Source of the DNA: Comamonadaceae bacterium
GTDB taxonomy: Bacteria > Pseudomonadota > Gammaproteobacteria > Burkholderiales > Burkholderiaceae_C
DNA: 6,518 bases
NCBI GenBank assembly: GCA_947372005.1
Contig: CANBRV010000127.1
Coordinates: forward strand, 1-6,518
Direction of reading: 5' to 3'
Of the stretch, positions 1-5,655 are shown one piece after another. Position numbers and translations under genes: made by a program. The notes beneath the pieces were generated by a model. The model was not told the origin of the DNA, did no database searches, and was given only the letters and a program-made list of their open reading frames with translations. Each line of letters starts with the position of its first letter. Position 1 is the stretch's first letter.

Positions 1-788
1 TCCAAATCTTTCATCTCGTCCAGCCACAGCCCGCCGCCCTTGGTAAACACAAGGCGCGGTACAACGGCCCCATCCGTGCCCGTACGTTTAAGCTGACTCA
101 GCACCCGCTTGGTGTACGCCAAACTAAACATCTGGAATGCGCCATCCGCCAACACACCGCCCCACGAGTCAAACACCATCACAGCCTGCGCGCCCGCATC
201 AATTTGCGCATTCAAATAAGCTGCCACGCTATCGGCGTTAATCGCCAAGATGCGATGCATCAAATCGGGACGCGAATACATCAATGATTTGACCAGCCGA
301 TAGTCATCCGAGCCTTTGCCCTCAACCATGTAGCAAGCCAGTGTCCATGGGCTACCCGAAAAGCCAATCAGCGGCACCGCCTTGTCGCCACGTAACGCGA
401 GCGCTTTACGAATCGACGCAACCGCATCAAACACATAGCGCAGCTTATTCATGTCGGGCACAGCCAGCTTGTCCACCGCCGCTTCGTCCCGCACCACTTG
501 GGCAAAACGCGGACCTTCGCCCTCGGCAAACGTGAGGCCAAGCCCCATGGCGTCGGGCACAGTGAGGATGTCAGAAAACAAAATCGCAGCATCGAGTGGA
601 TAACGATCGAGTGGCTGAATCGTCACTTCAGTCGCGTAATCAGGATTTGTCGCCAATCCCATAAAACTGCCCGCTAAGGCGCGGGTTGCGCGGTACTCAG
701 GCAAATAGCGGCCCGCCTGACGCATCAACCAAACAGGGGTGTAAGGCGTTGGCTTGCCGAGGCAAGCATCTAAAAAAGTCGTGTTCAT
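1..788 (-). CDS. hemE: Uroporphyrinogen decarboxylase, C-terminus cut by window edge
   Basis: HemE removes the four acetate carboxyl groups of uroporphyrinogen III to give coproporphyrinogen III, a cofactor-free cytoplasmic step of heme synthesis. I translated it by hand on the minus strand: 262 complete codons are present, and the family is usually about 350-365 residues, so roughly the last quarter lies beyond position 1. The N-terminal signature PVWLMRQAGRYLPEY (residues 18-32) carries the substrate-binding arginines. LFSDIL follows with the key aspartate at about D73, then PDAMGLGL, then GFSGSPWT and CYMVEG with the active-site tyrosine at about Y153. MVFDSWGG is also conserved. The ATG at 788 gives a slightly short but normal N-terminus. 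No good Shine-Dalgarno sequence precedes it. It starts 10 bases after the ccsB stop, so co-transcription and perhaps translational coupling are likely. Identification is very secure. Confidence 0.97.
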   Translation of the reverse strand, partial: MNTTFLDACLGKPTPYTPVWLMRQAGRYLPEYRATRALAGSFMGLATNPDYATEVTIQPLDRYPLDAAILFSDILTVPDAMGLGLTFAEGEGPRFAQVVRDEAAVDKLAVPDMNKLRYVFDAVASIRKALALRGDKAVPLIGFSGSPWTLACYMVEGKGSDDYRLVKSLMYSRPDLMHRILAINADSVAAYLNAQIDAGAQAVMVFDSWGGVLADGAFQMFSLAYTKRVLSQLKRTGTDGAVVPRLVFTKGGGLWLDEMKDL

Positions 789-798
789 AAACTAAGAA

Positions 799-1929
799 TT
801 ACAAAGTACCGTAGCTGTGCAAGCCACTCAAAAACATATTCACGCCAAGGAAGGCAAAGGTCGTCACCAAGAGGCCAATCAACGCCCACCAAGCGGCAAA
901 CGAGCCACGGAGCCCTTTAACTAGTCGCATGTGCAACCACGCCGCATAGTTCAGCCACACGATTAGAGCCCACGTCTCTTTCGGGTCCCAGCTCCAATAG
1001 CCGCCCCAGGCCTCTGCCGCCCAAAACGCGCCCAGCACCGTGGCAATAGTGAAGAACGCAAAGCCCACGGCGATGGCTTTGTACATCAGGTCGTCCATCA
1101 TCTCAAGCGTAGGCAGAGTTGCCATTACGTAAGAGTTGGGGAAGCGTTTTTTGAGTAAGTATGCCGCAGCCACCATGGCAGATAGCGAGAACGTGCCGTA
1201 ACCGATAAAGTTAGCAGGCACATGTACTTTCATCCACCAACTCTTAAGTGCAGGAACAAGCGGCTGAATATCGGAAGCCTCACGCACAAAGGTGTACCAC
1301 AGCAAGAAGCCCACCGCAGCAGACACCACCAGCATCACAAATGCGCCAAGCGTTTTGGTTTTATAAATCTCTTCGTAATAAAGATAGAACAGCGTCGTCA
1401 ACCAACAAAACAGCACGAAGACTTCGTACAGATTAGAGACAGGAATGTGTCCAATGTCGGCACCAATCAGATAGCTCTCATACCAGCGCACCATCATGCC
1501 CACCAAGGCCGCCATTACCGCGACCCACGCCATTTTTGAGGCAATATTGGCAAAAACACTAGCCTGTGATTTAACAAGCAAGCCAAGCCAGTAAAAAAGT
1601 GTGCTCAAAAAGAATAAAACGCTCATCCACATGATGGCGGTTTGGCTGGCTAAAAAATATTTGAGCATAAAAGCGGTGTTGGCACGTGGCAGCTGACCCG
1701 CATAAATCCAAATCGACCACAGCGAGAGCGCAGCAACTGCAAGCACGAGAACGCGTACAGGGCGCCAAAACCACGCCATCGCGATCAGCGCCGGAACAGT
1801 TGCCACCAAAATCCCAACTTCGTAATAGTCCATGTAGGCGTAGTAACGAGTGAATGCAAACATAGCACCCGCAAAAATCAGAGCAGCGAACAGCCAATCG
1901 AAGGGGCTGCGTTTGAAATAAATGTTCAT
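799..1929 (-). CDS. ccsB: System II cytochrome c biogenesis protein CcsB (CcsA/ResC type, WWD domain)
   Basis: This is the integral membrane heme-handling subunit of System II cytochrome c maturation. With ResB it moves heme across the inner membrane and supports its attachment to CXXCH motifs in apocytochromes. Naming is confusing: the same protein is called CcsA in Bordetella and chloroplast literature, ResC in Bacillus, and CcsB in many bacterial annotations. Its 376 residues form many hydrophobic segments. The family motif GHIPVSNLYE lies at 160-169. The WWD heme-binding motif lies at about 303-320, with W303, W308, W312, W314, D315 and W320. Histidines expected as heme ligands are H236 and H371 flanking the WWD domain and H333 in the following helix. 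An in-frame stop lies just upstream, so ATG 1929 is the first possible start; a close AGGA precedes it. hemE follows after 10 bases. ResB is not adjacent, which is unusual for betaproteobacteria. Confidence 0.94.
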   Translation of the reverse strand: MNIYFKRSPFDWLFAALIFAGAMFAFTRYYAYMDYYEVGILVATVPALIAMAWFWRPVRVLVLAVAALSLWSIWIYAGQLPRANTAFMLKYFLASQTAIMWMSVLFFLSTLFYWLGLLVKSQASVFANIASKMAWVAVMAALVGMMVRWYESYLIGADIGHIPVSNLYEVFVLFCWLTTLFYLYYEEIYKTKTLGAFVMLVVSAAVGFLLWYTFVREASDIQPLVPALKSWWMKVHVPANFIGYGTFSLSAMVAAAYLLKKRFPNSYVMATLPTLEMMDDLMYKAIAVGFAFFTIATVLGAFWAAEAWGGYWSWDPKETWALIVWLNYAAWLHMRLVKGLRGSFAAWWALIGLLVTTFAFLGVNMFLSGLHSYGTL

Positions 1930-1975
1930 AGTCCTAGTTTAACGACTGCCTCATGGTTTACACGTAGCACTTATG

Positions 1976-2003
1976 ATGATTCATGACCTTATACTACCGT
2001 CAA
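1976..2003 (-). promoter_or_regulatory. Candidate sigma-70 promoter for ccsB-hemE
   Basis: On the minus strand, TTGACG (2003 to 1998, five of six matches to the -35 consensus) is followed after 16 bases by AATCAT (1981 to 1976, four of six matches to TATAAT). Transcription would start near 1969 and give a leader of about 40 bases before the ccsB ATG. The -35 element touches the edge of the palindromic operator. This was picked by eye and the -10 is mediocre, so it remains a candidate. Confidence 0.35.
1990..1995 (+). promoter_or_regulatory. Candidate -10 box for the udh operon
   Basis: TATACT matches the sigma-70 -10 consensus at five of six positions and sits 43 bases before the udh ATG. 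The expected start of transcription, near 2002, would fall at the first base of the palindrome, the classic place for a repressor site. No convincing -35 box is found 16-18 bases upstream, so the promoter would be weak or need help. Confidence 0.35.
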
Positions 2004-2021
2004 ATGATAGCGCTACCATTT
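2002..2021. promoter_or_regulatory. LacI-family-like operator palindrome
   Basis: This is a 20-bp even-symmetry palindrome whose inner part is ATGATAGCGCTACCAT. Nine of ten base pairs are symmetric; only A2007/C2016 breaks the symmetry. The centre is the CpG at 2011-2012. Even symmetry with a central CG inside AGCGCT is typical of operators bound by LacI-family sugar regulators. It ends 11 bases before the udh start and just downstream of the candidate -10, so a bound repressor would block the udh operon. The regulator gene is not in the window. Operator status is well supported by symmetry and position; the family of the regulator is inference. Confidence 0.7.
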
Positions 2022-2032
2022 TTAATACCACA

Positions 2033-2830
2033 ATGAAATTATTCAAAAAAATCTTACTGACAGGCGGGGCAGGCGGACTTGGCAAAGTGCTGCGGCAAAG
2101 CCTAGCCGCACACACCGACATCCTGCGCCTCTCCGACATCGCAGGCATGGGTGTGGCGGCAGCACATGAGGAAATCATTGATTGCAACTTAGGTGATAAA
2201 GCCGAGACAATAGCCCTTTCTGCTGGTGTGGACGCTATCGTTCATTTAGGCGGTGTGGCGACTGAACACTCCTTCGAGCAAATTTTGGATGCCAATATTC
2301 GCGGCATCTTCCATTTGTACGAAGGTGCGCGCATTCACGGCGTGAAGAGAGTCGTATTTGCCAGCTCTAACCACGCCATTGGTTTTCACAAACAAGGCGA
2401 CGTGATTGACTCCGATTGCCTACTACGCCCCGACAGTTATTACGGCCTATCCAAAGCGTATGGCGAGAACATGGCACAATTTTATTTTGACCGTTACGGT
2501 ATCGAAACTGTGAGCATCCGCATTGGCTCATCGTTCCCCGAGCCAGTAGATGCGCGGATGCTGATTACGTGGCTCTCTTACCGTGATTTTTCAGAGCTCG
2601 TACGCTGCTCTTTAACCGCTCCCAATGTCGGGCACACCATCGTGTATGGTGTCTCCGATAACAAAAATGGCTGGTGGGATAACAGCAAAGCGGCGCACCT
2701 AGGATTCAAACCACAAGACAACACAGAACAATGGCGAGCAAGCCGCGAAGCCATGCCGCAATTGCCTTCTAGCGATCCTGCCAAGATGTATCAAGGTGGT
2801 GGATTTACGAAGATGGGGCCATTTAATTAA
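2033..2830 (+). CDS. udh: Uronate dehydrogenase (NAD-dependent hexuronate oxidation)
   Basis: Udh oxidises D-glucuronate or D-galacturonate with NAD+ to the corresponding aldarolactone in the cytoplasm, the first step of the oxidative hexuronate pathway. It belongs to the extended short-chain dehydrogenases. Seen here are the Rossmann motif TGGAGGLG (10-17), HLGG (71-74), the catalytic region SSNHAIG (111-117), YGLSK with catalytic Y137 and K141, RIGS (163-166), GWWDNS (213-218) and a C-terminal YQGGGF. These agree closely with the Agrobacterium enzyme as I remember it. Starting at ATG 2033 gives 265 residues, the same length as that enzyme. The upstream in-frame ATG 1973 would add 20 residues lacking family character and would place the operator inside the gene, so I reject it. 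There is no clear ribosome binding site. A uronate-type TRAP transporter follows, which supports the call. A general sugar epimerase is the less likely alternative. Confidence 0.92.
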   Translation: MKLFKKILLTGGAGGLGKVLRQSLAAHTDILRLSDIAGMGVAAAHEEIIDCNLGDKAETIALSAGVDAIVHLGGVATEHSFEQILDANIRGIFHLYEGARIHGVKRVVFASSNHAIGFHKQGDVIDSDCLLRPDSYYGLSKAYGENMAQFYFDRYGIETVSIRIGSSFPEPVDARMLITWLSYRDFSELVRCSLTAPNVGHTIVYGVSDNKNGWWDNSKAAHLGFKPQDNTEQWRASREAMPQLPSSDPAKMYQGGGFTKMGPFN

Positions 2831-2859
2831 GTTTTTTCGGGTTTCAATTTTTATTTTTT

Positions 2860-2865
2860 AAGGAG
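2860..2865 (+). promoter_or_regulatory. Strong ribosome binding site of dctP
   Basis: AAGGAG lies six bases before the dctP ATG and is the only consensus-quality Shine-Dalgarno sequence seen in the operon. It fixes the start at 2872. It fits the usual need for much more periplasmic binding protein than membrane subunits. The 41-base gap it lies in is T-rich but has no hairpin, so I see no terminator between udh and dctP. Confidence 0.8.
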
Positions 2866-2871
2866 CATTTC

Positions 2872-3843
2872 ATGTCTATCAAACTACTTTCCAAAATCGC
2901 GATTGCCGCATCACTCGCGCTGGGCATCGCCGCGCAAGCGACTGAGTTCCGCTCGGGCGACACACACCCCGATGGCTACCCAACCGTTGAAGCCGTTAAG
3001 TTCATGGGCAAGCGTCTATCAGAATTGACCAATGGCAAGCATTCGGTCAAGGTCTATCCCGCTTCGGCTTTGGGACAAGAAAAAGATTTGATTGAGCAAA
3101 CCAAAATCGGCGCGCTCGCCATGTCGCGCGTCAACATCGGCCCGATGAATAACATCTGCCCAGAGACGCAAGTACCGACATTACCGTTTTTGTTCCGCTC
3201 TAAAGATCACATGCGTCACGTGCTGGACGGTGCGATTGGTGAAGAAATCCTCGCCTCTTGCGCACCGCAAGGCTTTATTGGTCTGGCGTATTACGATAGC
3301 GGCGCACGTTCCATCTACACGGGCAAAAAACAAATCAAAACTTTTGCCGATGTCAAAGGCATGAAGATTCGTGTGCAGCAATCTGATTTGTGGGTGTCGC
3401 TCTTAGAAGCTATGGGTGCCAACGCAACGCCAATGCCCTATGGCGAGGTGTACACCGCGCTCAAAACAGGCTTGATTGACGGCGCAGAAAACAATTTCCC
3501 TAGCTACGACAGTGCCAAACATTTTGAAGCCGCCAAGTACTATGCGATGACCGAGCACTCGATGGCGCCAGAAGTGCTGCTCTTTAGCAAACGCACATGG
3601 GACACGTTGACACCAGACGATCAAAAAGCGCTACGCCAAGCGGCTAAAGAGTCTGTCATCTATATGCGCAAGCTGTGGGATGAAAAAGAAATCGCGTCGC
3701 AAAAAGCTGTCGTAGCCGGCGGCGCAATCATCACGCAAGTCGATAAAGCCCCATTCCAAGCGGCAATGAAACCCGTGTACGACAAATTCATCAAAGACGA
3801 CAAGCTCAAGTCGCTCGTTAAACGTGTGCAAGACACGAAGTAA
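2872..3843 (+). CDS. dctP: TRAP transporter solute-binding protein DctP, probably hexuronate-specific
   Basis: This is the periplasmic binding protein that captures the substrate and delivers it to DctQM. Its 323 residues are the normal length. A signal peptide covers about 1-23: MSIKLLSK, a hydrophobic core, and cleavage after AQA. The DctP fold follows. The ligand-carboxylate arginine sits in MKIRVQ (R167), with a second conserved arginine in SGARSIYT (R146), then GEVYTALKTGLIDGAENN (191-208) and YYAMTEHSMAPEVLLFS (223-239). These patterns match the sugar-acid branch of the family rather than C4-dicarboxylate DctP. Glucuronate or galacturonate is inferred as ligand from this and from the neighbouring udh; aldarates are possible. 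Cysteines at 96 and 130 might pair after export. The strong upstream AAGGAG supports the start, and dctQ follows after 12 bases. Confidence 0.93.
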   Translation: MSIKLLSKIAIAASLALGIAAQATEFRSGDTHPDGYPTVEAVKFMGKRLSELTNGKHSVKVYPASALGQEKDLIEQTKIGALAMSRVNIGPMNNICPETQVPTLPFLFRSKDHMRHVLDGAIGEEILASCAPQGFIGLAYYDSGARSIYTGKKQIKTFADVKGMKIRVQQSDLWVSLLEAMGANATPMPYGEVYTALKTGLIDGAENNFPSYDSAKHFEAAKYYAMTEHSMAPEVLLFSKRTWDTLTPDDQKALRQAAKESVIYMRKLWDEKEIASQKAVVAGGAIITQVDKAPFQAAMKPVYDKFIKDDKLKSLVKRVQDTK

Positions 3844-3855
3844 AAGAAAGCAATC

Positions 3856-4344
3856 ATGCAAACCTATACCAATCTTTGTGCATTTCTTTCCAAGCTTTGC
3901 ATGAGGCTTGGTATCACAGGCCTAGTCCTGTTGATCGCCTGCGTCACATGGCAAGTGTTTGGACGTTATGTGCTTAACAACACACCCACATGGGCGGAGA
4001 CTTTTGCCCTGCTGCTGGTCCTCTATGTCACCATGTTTGGCGTTGCTGTTGGCGTGCGGGATGCAGGGCACATCGGCCTGGAAAGCTTGCTGGTATTGGC
4101 TTCCGAGAAAGTGCGTACGCGCATGGAGTACGTGATTCATGCTCTCGTCCTTGTCTTTGGCGTCATCATGTGTCTAGAGTGTGCAAGCCTCGCTAAATCC
4201 GTGTGGGGCTACAACTTGCCTACGCTACCGATTTCGGAAGGCTGGCGCTATGTGCCCGCTTGCATTGCGGGCGTGCTGATTGTGCTGTTTAGCGTTGAGC
4301 ATATTTTGAACATGGCCACGGGTCGTGAAATTGAAAGCAATTAA
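3856..4344 (+). CDS. dctQ: TRAP transporter small permease subunit DctQ
   Basis: DctQ is the small inner-membrane subunit that pairs with DctM; in characterised TRAP systems it acts as a scaffold for the large subunit. The 162 residues show four hydrophobic segments at about 16-36, 47-67, 92-112 and 130-148, the usual topology. The conserved stretch QVFGRYVLNNTPTWAE (33-48), with its WAE at the start of the second helix, is a family hallmark. The charged VRDAGHIGLE (67-76) follows that helix, as expected. It starts 12 bases after dctP with only a weak purine-rich stretch (GAAAG) as ribosome binding site, and ends two bases before dctM. Family assignment is secure; the substrate follows that of the operon. 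Confidence 0.92.
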   Translation: MQTYTNLCAFLSKLCMRLGITGLVLLIACVTWQVFGRYVLNNTPTWAETFALLLVLYVTMFGVAVGVRDAGHIGLESLLVLASEKVRTRMEYVIHALVLVFGVIMCLECASLAKSVWGYNLPTLPISEGWRYVPACIAGVLIVLFSVEHILNMATGREIESN

Positions 4345-4346
4345 TC

Positions 4347-5639
4347 ATGACCATTCCACTCATCATTCTCTGCGTTTCATTCTTCGGTCTCTTGCTACTC
4401 GGCGTGCCTGTTGCTTTTTCAATTGGTCTATCGTCCCTGCTTACCTTGCTCTACGAAGGCTTGCCACTTGCGGTCGGCTTTCAGCAAATGACTTCAGGCA
4501 TGAACGTGTTTTCGTTCTTAGCGATTCCGTTCTTCATTTTTGCAGGCGAACTCATGCTCTACGGCGGCATTGCTGACCGAATCGTTGTGTTTGCTAAATC
4601 GCTCGTAGGCCACGTACGTGGTGGCTTAGGCATGAGCAACGTCGTCGCTTGCACACTGTTTGGCGGCGTGAGCGGTAGCCCCGTCGCGGACGTCTCTGCC
4701 ATGGGTGCGGTGATGATTCCGATGATGAAAAAAGAAGGCTACGACGCGGACTATGCCGTCAACGTGACCACCCACGCAGCGCTAGTGGGGGCACTCATGC
4801 CCACCTCGCACAACATGATCATCTACACGCTGGCCACAGGTGGCAAAGTGTCGATGGCTGCGCTGATTTTGGCGGGCATCGTGCCCGTCATCATCCTCAC
4901 GCTTTGCAACCTAGCAGCGGCCTACGGCGTAGCGGTCAAGCGCGGCTACCCTGCGGGCACATTCCCAGGATGGTCCATCGTGGCGCGCAGTTTTGCAGCA
5001 GCGTTGCCAGGTCTTCTGATCGTGGTCATCATCTTGGTGGGCATCTTGAGCGGCATCTTCACTGCCACAGAATCAGCGGCAGTTGCCGTGCTTTACGCAC
5101 TAGGGCTTACCGTGTTTTTATACAAAAGCCTCACTAAAGAAAAGTTCATGAAAGCCGCCAGCAAGGCCGTCAAGACTACAGGCATTGTGCTTTTACTGAT
5201 AGGTATCTCGTCTATGTTTGGCTACCTCATTAGCCTCTATGGCGTCGCAGAACTGACGGGACAAGCCTTATCCAGCCTGACTTCCCAGCCATGGCTCATC
5301 TTTTTACTCGTCAACGTGATTCTGTTTGTGCTGGGCACATTCTTAGATATGGCGGCCACAATTTTGCTGTGCACGCCGATCTTCTTGCCCATCTGCCAAG
5401 CCTACGGTATGAGCTCGGTGCAGTTCGGCATGGTGATGCTGATTAACTGCGCACTCGGACTCAATACGCCGCCCGTGGGAACCACGCAATTCGTGGGTTG
5501 TGCGATCGGCGGTGTCTCGGTCGGCACGGTAATGAAAACCATTTGGCCGTTTTATGGCGCACTGATCGCAGCATTATTTTTGGTCACCTATGTGCCCGCG
5601 TTTTCGCTCTGGTTGCCTAATTTGGTTTTGGCGAAGTAA
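4347..5639 (+). CDS. dctM: TRAP transporter large permease subunit DctM
   Basis: DctM is the large inner-membrane subunit that carries substrate through the membrane by an elevator-type mechanism driven by a sodium gradient. The 430 residues are the standard length for an unfused DctM, with about a dozen hydrophobic segments. Family motifs are PFFIFAGELM (61-70), the re-entrant region FGGVSGSPVADVSAMG (105-120), GIFTATESAAVAVLYAL (236-252), LDMAATILL (333-341) and GLNTPPVGTTQFVGCAIGG (371-389). The two GxxGS/NTPPVG-type regions lie where the transport site and sodium ligands are expected. The ATG begins two bases after the dctQ stop and lacks a clear ribosome binding site, so translational coupling to dctQ is likely. 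The gene is intact and no terminator follows it. Confidence 0.94.
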   Translation: MTIPLIILCVSFFGLLLLGVPVAFSIGLSSLLTLLYEGLPLAVGFQQMTSGMNVFSFLAIPFFIFAGELMLYGGIADRIVVFAKSLVGHVRGGLGMSNVVACTLFGGVSGSPVADVSAMGAVMIPMMKKEGYDADYAVNVTTHAALVGALMPTSHNMIIYTLATGGKVSMAALILAGIVPVIILTLCNLAAAYGVAVKRGYPAGTFPGWSIVARSFAAALPGLLIVVIILVGILSGIFTATESAAVAVLYALGLTVFLYKSLTKEKFMKAASKAVKTTGIVLLLIGISSMFGYLISLYGVAELTGQALSSLTSQPWLIFLLVNVILFVLGTFLDMAATILLCTPIFLPICQAYGMSSVQFGMVMLINCALGLNTPPVGTTQFVGCAIGGVSVGTVMKTIWPFYGALIAALFLVTYVPAFSLWLPNLVLAK

Positions 5640-5655
5640 ACAGAACGAGAACCAA

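Larger units (their letters stand above)
1930..2032. promoter_or_regulatory. Divergent intergenic region between ccsB and udh
   Basis: This stretch of about 100 bases separates the minus-strand ccsB-hemE pair from the plus-strand udh-dctPQM set. It must carry the control signals for udh and very probably those for ccsB. It contains a strong palindrome at its udh end and candidate promoter elements in both directions, annotated separately. It assumes that udh starts at 2033 and not at the upstream ATG 1973. No RNA structure or riboswitch was recognised in it. Confidence 0.75.

Noticed and set aside
341..535. 64-residue plus-strand reading frame
   Set aside because: It is antisense to hemE, whose motifs are clear in this stretch; the product is Pro/Ala-rich shadow sequence.
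1222..1539. 105-residue plus-strand reading frame opposite ccsB, with smaller ones nearby
   Set aside because: It lies fully antisense to a gene of certain identity, has low-complexity His/Gln/Arg-rich content and resembles no family.
1976..1984. Small palindrome ATGATTCAT in the divergent region
   Set aside because: Its arms are only four bases long and symmetry breaks at the next pair; expected by chance in AT-rich sequence.
2831..2860. T-rich stretch after udh as a possible intrinsic terminator
   Set aside because: No stem-loop precedes the T runs, so termination here cannot be supported.
3627..3632. Further AGCGCT cores as extra operators (also at 400-405 and 4778-4783)
   Set aside because: All lie inside genes and the symmetry stops at the 6-base core, unlike the 20-bp palindrome at 2002-2021.
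4325..4576. 83-residue plus-strand frame spanning the dctQ-dctM junction
   Set aside because: It is out of frame with dctM, which has strong motifs and a normal start at 4347.
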